Origin: Aquifex sp.
GTDB lineage: Bacteria; Aquificota; Aquificia; Aquificales; Aquificaceae
Direction: 5' to 3'
Length of the DNA stretch: 10,758 nt
NCBI GenBank assembly: GCA_003978875.1
Contig: QNXQ01000004.1
Location: 1 to 10,758, forward strand
The translations under genes were made by a program, and so were the position numbers. Every line of letters starts with the position of its first letter. Within the stretch, counting starts at the first letter, position 1. The notes under the pieces were generated by a model. The model ran no database searches, had not been told where the DNA came from, and saw only the letters and a program-made list of their open reading frames with translations. Of this stretch, positions 1 to 6,548 are shown piece after piece.

Positions 1-320
1 TTCTCGCTTGGGTAAGAACTGCTATCTCCATTACAGTTTTCGGATTTGTTATAGAAAAATTTGAGTTCTTTTTAATACAACTTGATAAAATGCTACATTT
101 AAGTGATAAGGTTCATCATGAAAGGCTTTTCAGTATAGGAGCTTTCATAATAATAATAGGTGTAATCACATTAATATTGGGAACTACAAACTTTTACAGA
201 ACCATAGGACAAGTGGACAGTGGTTTTTATAGAACTAACGTGTGGCTATATAAACTTTACGGAGGAATTATTTTTCTCACGTGTTTAACCTTGGCCTTTT
301 ACATTTTGGAAATTATCTAA
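1..320 (+). CDS. DUF202 family membrane protein, 5' end cut by window edge
   Basis: The frame is open from the first bases (first complete codon at position 3), so this is the 3' part of a gene whose start lies outside the window; the ATG at 90 is internal. The visible N-terminal residues LAWVRTAISI followed by FGFVIEKF match the hallmark of DUF202/YidH-type small membrane proteins (usually ERTFLAWxRTAL, then FGF). Three hydrophobic segments are visible: around the FGF motif, a stretch rich in Ile from GAFIIIIGVITLIL, and the C-terminal GGIIFLTCLTLAFYIL. Family members are small inner-membrane proteins of about 100-130 residues with three helices and no firmly known function. It ends 12 bases before the slipin gene on the same strand, so the two are probably co-transcribed. 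Family assignment is fairly sure; function is unknown. Confidence 0.8.
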   Translation, partial: LAWVRTAISITVFGFVIEKFEFFLIQLDKMLHLSDKVHHERLFSIGAFIIIIGVITLILGTTNFYRTIGQVDSGFYRTNVWLYKLYGGIIFLTCLTLAFYILEII

Positions 321-332
321 TAAATTATTCTT

Positions 333-1091
333 ATGGAGTTTATTCCCGTTAATTCAATTTTTTTAATCATTTTGGTTTTACTTTTCCTTGCCTCTGCAAT
401 TAAGGTTATCCCTGAATACGAAAGAGCCGTAGTATTTCGTTTAGGAAGAGTTATAGGGGCTAAAGGTCCCGGACTTATTATCGTAATTCCTATAATTGAC
501 CGAGTAGTAAAAGTATCGTTAAGAACGGTAACTCTGGATGTTCCCACTCAGGATGTGATTACTAAAGACAATGTTTCCGTTCAAGTAGACGCCGTGGTTT
601 ATTTTCGCGTTGTAGACCCGGTAAAGGCAATAGTTGAGGTAGAAGATTATTTTTACGCAACTTCCCAGATAGCTCAGACAACTTTAAGAAGCGTATGCGG
701 TGAAGCCGAGCTGGATGAACTTCTATCCCAGAGGGAAAAAATCAATCTAAAACTTCAAGAAATTATAGACAGACAAACTGACCCTTGGGGAGTAAAAGTT
801 ATATCCGTTGAACTCAAAAAAATAGACTTGCCTGAGGAACTAAGGAAAGCAATTGCACGGCAGGCGGAAGCTGAAAGGGAGAGAAGGGCAAAGATAATCA
901 GTGCGGAAGCGGAATATCAGGCAGCCCAGAAACTCTTAGAAGCGGCTCGTATACTTTCCAAAGAACCGATAGCCATACAGCTAAGATATTTGGAAACTTT
1001 ACACACAATAGGATTGCACAATTCCAAAACTGTTATATTTCCCTTTCCCTTGGAATTTATCGAAATTATGAAGACAAAGAAAGGAGATTAA
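333..1091 (+). CDS. Slipin/stomatin-type SPFH domain membrane protein
   Basis: A 252-residue SPFH (band 7) protein. Residues about 8-25 form one hydrophobic anchor, followed directly by the typical SPFH opening PEYERAVVFRLGR (about 28-40), then GPGLIIVIPIID and RTVTLDVPTQDVITKDN, which are classic slipin sequence blocks. Residues about 175-215 are charged and Ala/Glu-rich (AIARQAEAERERRAKII) and should form the coiled coil used in oligomerisation. Length fits bacterial slipins (about 250-260). Members assemble into membrane-associated rings in lipid microdomains and often partner with an NfeD membrane protease regulator. No NfeD gene is seen next to it here; its neighbours are a DUF202 membrane protein 12 bases upstream and a DnaC-like loader 37 bases downstream. 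No Shine-Dalgarno sequence precedes the ATG, but the start agrees with the family N-terminus. Confidence 0.9.
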   Translation: MEFIPVNSIFLIILVLLFLASAIKVIPEYERAVVFRLGRVIGAKGPGLIIVIPIIDRVVKVSLRTVTLDVPTQDVITKDNVSVQVDAVVYFRVVDPVKAIVEVEDYFYATSQIAQTTLRSVCGEAELDELLSQREKINLKLQEIIDRQTDPWGVKVISVELKKIDLPEELRKAIARQAEAERERRAKIISAEAEYQAAQKLLEAARILSKEPIAIQLRYLETLHTIGLHNSKTVIFPFPLEFIEIMKTKKGD

Positions 1092-1128
1092 TTGCAAAAT
1101 TTTTACCAAAAACTGATATTAAAAACCT

Positions 1129-1824
1129 ATGGAGCAAACTCAAACCTGTGATATCTGCAACGGTACAGGCTTCGTAAAGACGGAAAAGGGAACGGTAAAA
1201 CTCTGCGAGTGTAGGTATAAAAGAAAGGATATAAATAAAGAGCTGAATATTCCAAAGAGATACTGGAATGCCACCTTCGAAACCTTCAAACCCGGCCATC
1301 CTTCCCAAGATATAGCTTTAATGACGGCAAAGAGATTTGCTTATAGCTTCAATCCCGAAGATGGAAAAGGAATTACTTTTATAGGAACTCCTGGAGTAGG
1401 TAAAACTCATCTTGCAATAGCAACACTAAAGGCTATATACGAAGTTAAAAAAGTAAGAGGGATTTTTTTCGATACAAAGGACTTAATATACAGGCTTAGG
1501 CGTTCAATGGAAGAAGGTAAGGATATAAAGTTCTTAAACGCTATCTTAAATATACCTCTTCTTGTTTTAGACGACCTAGGTTCTGAAAGACTAAGTGATT
1601 GGCAAAGAGAATTAATTTCCTACATCATAACTCACAGATATAACAATCTAAAAAGCACAATTATTACCACTAACTTTAAACTTGACAGAGAAGAGAGTAA
1701 TGCAAAGATAAGCTATGACCTGGGTACGAGGCTTGGAGAAAATGTAGTTTCAAAAATTTACGAAATGAATGAAATACTGATAATAAAAGGAGAAGATAGA
1801 AGAAGATTGAAGAGGGTAAAATAA
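1129..1824 (+). CDS. dnaC: DnaC/IstB-like AAA+ helicase loader with Cys4 zinc site
   Basis: A 231-residue AAA+ ATPase of the DnaC/DnaI/IstB group, expected to load the replicative helicase DnaB at the origin together with DnaA. The N-terminus holds a probable zinc site: Cys7-x2-Cys10, then Cys26-x-Cys28. The AAA+ core follows with Walker A GTPGVGKT (86-93), Walker B LLVLDDLGSE (144-153), a sensor 1 region (STIITTNF), and a GTRLGE segment with the likely arginine finger. Length matches bacterial DnaC/DnaI (about 230-310). IstB transposition helpers share this core, but no transposase gene or inverted repeats lie nearby and the N-terminal zinc module argues for the replication role. A DnaC-type loader has been studied in Aquifex aeolicus (established knowledge, from memory). 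There is no clear Shine-Dalgarno. Its stop codon abuts that of the convergent nadK. Confidence 0.88.
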   Translation: MEQTQTCDICNGTGFVKTEKGTVKLCECRYKRKDINKELNIPKRYWNATFETFKPGHPSQDIALMTAKRFAYSFNPEDGKGITFIGTPGVGKTHLAIATLKAIYEVKKVRGIFFDTKDLIYRLRRSMEEGKDIKFLNAILNIPLLVLDDLGSERLSDWQRELISYIITHRYNNLKSTIITTNFKLDREESNAKISYDLGTRLGENVVSKIYEMNEILIIKGEDRRRLKRVK

Positions 1825-2649
1825 TTAACCCCATTTCAATTTTTCTCTCAAAACGCTGAAGAAAGATTTTTTAGGATGGCTGTAAGTTAAGCATTTGTGC
1901 TTTGACTTTTTGACTATTACTTCGTCTTCCTTTTTGAGGAATGTCCCTTCTTGACCATCAAGGGTGAGATAGGCTTCCATGTTTTTGGAAACTACTTTAA
2001 ATGAAACTTCAAATTCCGAAGGTAAAACCAGAGGTCTATTGGTGAGTGTATGGGGACAGATAGGAACAAGAAGTAAATTTTCCGACTCAGGATAAAGAAT
2101 TGGTCCCCCTGCTGAGAGTGCATACGCTGTTGAACCGGTAGGTGTTGAAAGTATCACACCATCACCGAAAATATCTACTATTCTTTCTCCGTTTACGAAA
2201 ACTTCTGTCTGGATTATCCTCGCTATACTGCTTTTCGATATTACGGCATCATTCAAGTAGTTCCCAAGATACCTTAACTTCTTTCCTCTCCTTAGGAATA
2301 CATCTATCATTAATCTCTCTTGTAATGGTACTTTTTTTTCCAAAATTAGAGGTAAAACTCTCTCGATTTCTTCTTTTTTAATCTCCGTCAGAAAACCGAA
2401 CCTACCCTCATTTATACCGGCTAAGGGTATACCAAAGCGGGAAGCAATTCTGGCTGCACTTAAAAATGTTCCATCTCCTCCTATTACCAAAAACAGGTCG
2501 TAGTTAGTAGGTCTTAGTCTTTTAACAATTCTACTTTTGTTTACCACTGTCTTATACTCTATACCGTAATCCTTCAGAATTTTTTCAGTTTCCTTGAAGG
2601 TATCAATAGCTTTTTTAGAATTCTTTAAAAAAATTAAGACTCTTTCCAT
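1825..2649 (-). CDS. nadK: NAD kinase (ATP/polyphosphate-dependent)
   Basis: Phosphorylates NAD to NADP in the cytoplasm. The 274-residue length is typical for bacterial NadK. Diagnostic motifs are GGDGTFL at 57-63 (Asp59 the expected catalytic base), GINEGRFGFLTE at 78-89 (the family usually shows GIN-x-GxLGFLT), LNDAVISK at 132-139 in the position where most bacterial enzymes have Asn-Glu, and the conserved block GDGVILSTPTGSTAYALSAG at 162-181. The ATG start lies inside the last codons of gmhA (16-base overlap), so the two are a translationally coupled pair. The Asn-Asp instead of Asn-Glu at 133-134 is a conservative change and does not suggest loss of function. The 3' end meets convergent dnaC with no spacing. 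Confidence 0.95.
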   Translation of the reverse strand: MERVLIFLKNSKKAIDTFKETEKILKDYGIEYKTVVNKSRIVKRLRPTNYDLFLVIGGDGTFLSAARIASRFGIPLAGINEGRFGFLTEIKKEEIERVLPLILEKKVPLQERLMIDVFLRRGKKLRYLGNYLNDAVISKSSIARIIQTEVFVNGERIVDIFGDGVILSTPTGSTAYALSAGGPILYPESENLLLVPICPHTLTNRPLVLPSEFEVSFKVVSKNMEAYLTLDGQEGTFLKKEDEVIVKKSKHKCLTYSHPKKSFFSVLREKLKWG

Positions 2650-3209
2650 AGCAGTTCATCTATGAGCTCACAAAGGGCATGTCCAAGAGTTATATGACAT
2701 TCTTGAATTCTCGGAGTTTCATATGATGGGACTATAAAAGTGTAATGGGCTATCTTAGCAACTTTGCCTCCATTTCTTCCTGTAAAGGCTATAGTTGTCG
2801 CTCCCAAATCATGGGCTTTTTTAAGACCTCTTATAACATTCTCGGAATTTCCAGAGGTAGTTATCCCTATTGCTATATCACCAGGCATACACAGGGCTTC
2901 TATTTGCCTTTCAAATATAGTTTCAAAACCGTAATCATTTCCTAAAGCGGTAAGTACAGAAGTATCGGTAGTTAATGCTATTGCAGGTAGTGCTTTTCTT
3001 TCTCTTTTGAACCTGCCCACTATTTCAGCGGCAATGTGTTGGGCGTCTGCAGCACTTCCTCCGTTTCCAAAGAGAAGAACCTTATTCCCGTCTTTTAACG
3101 CGGTGGCTATTATTCCCGCAACTTCTACAATCTGGTCGGCATACAGTTCTAAGAATGCAAGTTTAGTTTCGGCACTTTCTCTAAAGATTTTCTTAACTTT
3201 GTCTAACAT
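2634..3209 (-). CDS. gmhA: Sedoheptulose 7-phosphate isomerase (phosphoheptose isomerase)
   Basis: Converts sedoheptulose 7-phosphate to D-glycero-D-manno-heptose 7-phosphate, the first step of ADP-heptose synthesis for the LPS inner core; cytoplasmic, usually a tetramer. The 191 residues match the family length. The SIS domain is clear: GNGGSAADAQHIAAE at 48-62, then ALTTDTSVLTALGNDYG, and GITTSGNSENVIRG, which binds sugar phosphate. His58 and Glu62 together with Gln169 and His177 have the same spacing as the zinc ligands known in other GmhA enzymes (H61, E65, Q172, H180 numbering), so it should be a metal-dependent, active enzyme. It implies a Gram-negative envelope with heptose-containing LPS. 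The start codon is only 15 bases from the divergent phoU start and has no Shine-Dalgarno. nadK overlaps its 3' end. Confidence 0.94.
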   Translation of the reverse strand: MLDKVKKIFRESAETKLAFLELYADQIVEVAGIIATALKDGNKVLLFGNGGSAADAQHIAAEIVGRFKRERKALPAIALTTDTSVLTALGNDYGFETIFERQIEALCMPGDIAIGITTSGNSENVIRGLKKAHDLGATTIAFTGRNGGKVAKIAHYTFIVPSYETPRIQECHITLGHALCELIDELLWKES

Positions 3210-3224
3210 ATATTAAATACTATT
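3210..3224. promoter_or_regulatory. 15-base divergent start region between gmhA and phoU
   Basis: These are the only bases between the ATG of gmhA (reading left) and the ATG of phoU (reading right). The stretch is A/T apart from one C and holds no Shine-Dalgarno for either gene. TATTAA (3211-3216, + strand) would put transcription start within a few bases of the phoU ATG, and CATAAT (3227-3222, - strand, 5 of 6 to TATAAT) would give gmhA a leader of about six bases. Upstream -35 matches are weak on both strands. Promoters must therefore overlap coding sequence, and short-leader or leaderless mRNAs are likely. This is inferred from spacing only. Confidence 0.35.
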
Positions 3225-3893
3225 ATGAAACTCTTCAAAGAGCTTGAAGAAACTAAGGAATTGGTAATAAAAATGGCAAAATACGTTCAAGAAGCAATAG
3301 ATAAAGCTACGGAATCACTAAACAAACAGGATATCGAACTTGCGGAAGAAGTTATAAAGGGAGATGACACTATAGACCTGCTTGAAGTTGATATAGAAAG
3401 AAGATGCATCAGGATGATAGCCCTTTACCAACCTGAGGCTGGAGATCTGAGAATGATAATGGGAATATATAAAATTGTCTCAGACCTTGAGAGAATGGGA
3501 GACGAAGCGGAAAATATAGCAGAGAGAGCAATACTGCTGGCGGAAGAACCTCCGCTAAAGCCTTATATAAACATAAACTTTATGGCTGAAATGGTAAAAG
3601 AAATGGTGAATGACAGCGTTATATCCTTCATTCAGAAGGATACTCTACTTGCTAAAAAAGTGATAGAAAAAGACGATACGGTTGATGAGCTTTACCATCA
3701 GCTTGAGAGGGAGTTAATGACTTATGTTCTTGAAGACCCCAGAAATATAAAGAGAGCAATGCACCTTTCTTTTGTAGCGAGACATTACGAAAGGATTGCA
3801 GACCACGCTGAAAACGTAGCGGAAGCGGCAATATATTTATCCGAAGGAGAAATAGTTAAGCATCAACACATAAAAGAAAAGGGTGAAGAGTAA
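3225..3893 (+). CDS. phoU: PhoU phosphate-signalling protein
   Basis: A 222-residue PhoU, the negative modulator that couples the Pst phosphate transporter to the PhoR/PhoB two-component system; cytoplasmic and peripheral to the membrane. It is an all-helical protein made of two tandem three-helix bundles, visible as an internal duplication: KGDDTIDLLEVDIERR with SDLERMGDEAENIAERA in the first half, and EKDDTVDELYHQLEREL with ARHYERIADHAENVAEAA in the second. The paired Glu-x3-Asp-x2-Glu-Asn motifs are the metal-binding signatures of the family. Length is normal. The sequence looks very close to the PhoU of Aquifex aeolicus as I recall it; this was not verified. The downstream histidine kinase overlaps the gene by 11 bases, suggesting coupled translation and a shared pathway. 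No pst genes lie in the window. Confidence 0.95.
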   Translation: MKLFKELEETKELVIKMAKYVQEAIDKATESLNKQDIELAEEVIKGDDTIDLLEVDIERRCIRMIALYQPEAGDLRMIMGIYKIVSDLERMGDEAENIAERAILLAEEPPLKPYININFMAEMVKEMVNDSVISFIQKDTLLAKKVIEKDDTVDELYHQLERELMTYVLEDPRNIKRAMHLSFVARHYERIADHAENVAEAAIYLSEGEIVKHQHIKEKGEE

Positions 3894-5634
3894 GATTTTA
3901 TTTTTATTACTTCTGATACTCCTTATCGGAATTAATTTTGGTTTTTTCCTAAATCTTAGAAACCTTCCGGATATTAATTATCCTTTTATACTCATCGTTA
4001 TAAACCTTGACCTTCTGTTCCTGATAATAATTTCTGCGGTAATTTTCAGAAAACTTATAAAGGTTTACTTAGGAAAGAGTCAACATAAGCTGAGGAGGAA
4101 GATAGCCAATGTATTAATCCTGTATATTTTTATCCCTCTTTTAGCCTTAAATATTCTTTCGGCTGTTCTTATATTCCAATCTACAAAGGGGTTCTTGAGC
4201 GGAAAAGTAAGGGAACTTTCAAAACAGGCGGAGTATATATACCGCGAGCTAAAGGGGTATACCCTTAAAAATCTTTACGAAAAAAAGGAAATATTGAGCA
4301 AACTCTCGGAAGAAGAGATAAGGGAGCTATCCTTTGTTAAAGAAGTAAAGAATGAACCGTGTAATTACGATGTAATGGAGATTAAAGGGAGCTATCTTAT
4401 TTGCTTAGGAAATAGATATGTAATTCTGAAGAAGGAAATAACGTTTGAACAAAATTTAGAAAAATTCGGCAATATAGCTCTTGACCTTCGTTCCCTTACC
4501 AAAGCAAGGGATATAATTACGGGAATTTACGTGTTTTTAATTATTGCCCTCGGTTTTATTACTCTTTTAGCGACTGTATGGTTGTCTATGCTTTTTGCAA
4601 GGTACATTAGCGAACCTGTGGAGAAGTTGACGGAAAATGCCCTCGAAATATCAAAGGGTAATTTAAATGTTCCTGTTGAAGTAGAAGAAAGAGGTGATGA
4701 AATAGAGAAACTTGCAAGGGCATTTAAGCAAATGAGAGATAACTTAAAAGATTTATACAATCACCTGAAGGAAGAAAAGGAGAACCTACAAAAACTCCTT
4801 GATACATTGCCCGTTGCTGTTTTGTTTAGGAAAAAGGAGGGAGAAGTATTTGTGAACAGAACTTTTCTAAACATGTTTGGGCAACCCGGAGATATAAACC
4901 GTTTTCTTGAAGAGGTTAAGAAGGCAAAGAATATAAGGACGGAGAAGATAGAGAGACAAGAGGGAGAAATTTACATATTTGAGGATATAACTCCCATAGT
5001 TTTAGCTGAGCGTTTCAGAGTATGGCAGGAGTCGGTAAAAAGAATCGCTCACGAGATAAAAAATCCTTTGACACCTATAAAGCTAAACTTGGAAAGGATT
5101 TTAAAACATTTAGAAAAAGATACTGATAGAGAAAAGATTAGAGAACTTGTAAATGTAGTTATGGGAGAAGTTGACCGTATAAATCTACTGGTGAATCAAT
5201 TTAAAAATCTATGTCTGGAGAGGAAGATAAATCCCGAAAAGTTTATGATAAGTGAACTCATTCGGGAAGTTGTAAAAATTTATCAAAACGGAGGAATAAA
5301 AATAGAGCTTGAGGGTGATAGGGAAATTATAGGAGATAGAAATCTTCTTAAGGAAGTTTTCTACAATTTGATTAATAACTCCATAGAGCACGGTGCTAAA
5401 GAGATAAGAATATATGTAAGCAACGGAAAATTAATCTACAAGGATAACGGAAGAGGTGTTTCTAAAGAAGAAGCGGAGCATATATTTGAACCTTTCTTCA
5501 GTAAAAATCCTAAAGGTTTTGGGATAGGTATGAGTATAGTGAAGAAAATTATAGAGGAACACGGATGGGAAGTAAGAGTTTATCCCTCGGAGGAGGGTTT
5601 TTGGTTAGAAATAGACTTTAAATCTAAAAACTGA
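3883..5634 (+). CDS. NtrY-like membrane sensor histidine kinase, coupled to phoU
   Basis: A 583-residue sensor kinase. Three hydrophobic helices lie at about 5-23, 34-55 and 74-98, then an extracytoplasmic region (about 99-209, with Cys at both ends of a short loop), a fourth helix (about 214-238), HAMP (about 239-291), a PAS-like segment (about 305-375) and the kinase core. The H box HEIKNPLTPIKL has the phospho-accepting His390; the N box is NLINNSIEHGA (495-505), G1 is DNGRG (521-525), and F/G2 runs FEPFFS to GFGIGMS (545-551). All ATP-site boxes are intact. Three N-terminal helices plus HAMP-PAS and an HEIKNPLTPIKL box resemble NtrY rather than PhoR. It starts with GTG inside phoU. The overlap suggests a phosphate-responsive role, which is inference; no response regulator is adjacent. 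The 3' end overlaps a minus-strand gene by 55 bases. Confidence 0.9.
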   Translation: MKSKILFLLLLILLIGINFGFFLNLRNLPDINYPFILIVINLDLLFLIIISAVIFRKLIKVYLGKSQHKLRRKIANVLILYIFIPLLALNILSAVLIFQSTKGFLSGKVRELSKQAEYIYRELKGYTLKNLYEKKEILSKLSEEEIRELSFVKEVKNEPCNYDVMEIKGSYLICLGNRYVILKKEITFEQNLEKFGNIALDLRSLTKARDIITGIYVFLIIALGFITLLATVWLSMLFARYISEPVEKLTENALEISKGNLNVPVEVEERGDEIEKLARAFKQMRDNLKDLYNHLKEEKENLQKLLDTLPVAVLFRKKEGEVFVNRTFLNMFGQPGDINRFLEEVKKAKNIRTEKIERQEGEIYIFEDITPIVLAERFRVWQESVKRIAHEIKNPLTPIKLNLERILKHLEKDTDREKIRELVNVVMGEVDRINLLVNQFKNLCLERKINPEKFMISELIREVVKIYQNGGIKIELEGDREIIGDRNLLKEVFYNLINNSIEHGAKEIRIYVSNGKLIYKDNGRGVSKEEAEHIFEPFFSKNPKGFGIGMSIVKKIIEEHGWEVRVYPSEEGFWLEIDFKSKN

Positions 5635-6089
5635 AGGGATTGAAGTATTAAAGTTAGTTGTGTTTCCCAGAGGGTATCGAGTTCATCCATTACGGCTTCC
5701 TCTTGTTCTTCTCTGGAAAGCTTCTTAAAGGGTTCGGATTTTACACCTCTCTCGTGCATAAGTAAGGGAACAAATAGCTTACCGAGAGACCAAAATACAA
5801 ACGCAAGTTCTATATCACTCAGAAGCGGAAACCTGTTAAAAGTTTCATAGGTTTTTACTCCAGCCCAGTTAGTCCAGTACCTTATTTCTTCATCTTCAAC
5901 TCTGTGTTCCATACCGCCTATGTACATGGATCTTAAAGCTTTCAAAAGTCTATCGTCCGGGTCTTTTCCTAGGATTTCTTTAACTTCCCTTCTTATTGCG
6001 TCAAGGTCTCCTTTTTTTATCTTTTCGTAATCCTTTAGAAATCTTTCTTTCCAATGTATAAATCTCTGGAGTTCTTTGAAAGGAGTCAT
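5580..6089 (-). CDS. Conserved-looking protein of unknown function
   Basis: A 169-residue protein that I do not recognise. The first third is charged and probably helical (WKERFLKDYEKIKKGDLDAI and following), the middle is unusually aromatic (YWTNWAGVKTYETFNRF, then LAFVFWSLGKLFVPLL), and the last third is acidic (REEQEEAVMDELDTLWE) before a Leu-rich end. There is no signal peptide, no convincing membrane span, and no cysteine. It is probably a real gene: its ATG begins immediately after the tadA stop codon with no gap, it is the last gene of the eight-gene minus-strand run, and codon use looks like its neighbours. Its last 18 codons or so lie antisense to the end of the histidine kinase gene. 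A function cannot be assigned; the operon position suggests only co-expression with tadA and aroE. Confidence 0.75.
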   Translation of the reverse strand: MTPFKELQRFIHWKERFLKDYEKIKKGDLDAIRREVKEILGKDPDDRLLKALRSMYIGGMEHRVEDEEIRYWTNWAGVKTYETFNRFPLLSDIELAFVFWSLGKLFVPLLMHERGVKSEPFKKLSREEQEEAVMDELDTLWETQLTLILQSLQFLDLKSISNQKPSSEG

Positions 6090-6548
6090 CTACTTAATCT
6101 TATACCTTAAACTTTTAAAAAACTCTGATAAAAGTTCTTGGGCTTCTTTTATGGGATAGTACTCCCACTTTACCCTGTGGTTGAGAGTCGGTTCATCGAG
6201 AATACTCAGCAAACTCATAACTCCACCGTGTTTATAGTCCAACGCAGAAAAGAAAACTTTACTTACTCTGGCAAGTACTAAAGCGTATGAACACATAATG
6301 CATGGTTCTAAAGAGACGTAAACTTCACAGCCGATAAGAAATTTTGAATTTAGAGATTTTGTAGCTTTCCTTATACTTAATATCTCCGCGTGAGCTGTAG
6401 GGTCTTTCAGCGTTTCCACAAGGTTATGGGCTTTTGCTACTATCTTTCCCTCTTTGACAATTACGCAGCCTACGGGAATTTCTCCCTTACTGAAAGCCTT
6501 TTCTGCTTCCTTTATAGCTTCTCTTAGAAAAAATTCTTTATCTTCCAA
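6090..6548 (-). CDS. tadA: tRNA-specific adenosine deaminase TadA
   Basis: Deaminates A34 to inosine in tRNA-Arg(ACG), allowing it to read CGU, CGC and CGA. The 152 residues match bacterial TadA. The cytidine-deaminase-type zinc site is complete: His53-Ala-Glu55 (Glu55 the proton shuttle) and Pro82-Cys83-x2-Cys86 in LEPCIMCSYAL. GEIPVGCVIV (22-31), HNLVETLKDPTAHAE and KHGGVMSLLSIL are all standard for TadA rather than for free cytosine or guanine deaminases. The chosen start is TTG at 6548, 11 bases inside aroE, preceded by AAAGGA at a 5-base spacing; the protein would otherwise lose conserved N-terminal helix residues. It fits well with the tRNA-Arg(CCG) gene in the same window, which reads the fourth CGN codon that inosine cannot. 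Confidence 0.95.
   Translation of the reverse strand: MEDKEFFLREAIKEAEKAFSKGEIPVGCVIVKEGKIVAKAHNLVETLKDPTAHAEILSIRKATKSLNSKFLIGCEVYVSLEPCIMCSYALVLARVSKVFFSALDYKHGGVMSLLSILDEPTLNHRVKWEYYPIKEAQELLSEFFKSLRYKIK

Noticed and set aside
90..92. ATG as the start of the first gene
   Set aside because: The frame is open back to the window edge and the upstream codons spell the DUF202 hallmark AWVRTA, so the ATG is internal.
1129..1824. IstB-type transposition helper of an IS21 element
   Set aside because: No transposase gene, terminal repeats or target duplication nearby, and the N-terminal zinc site fits a replication loader.
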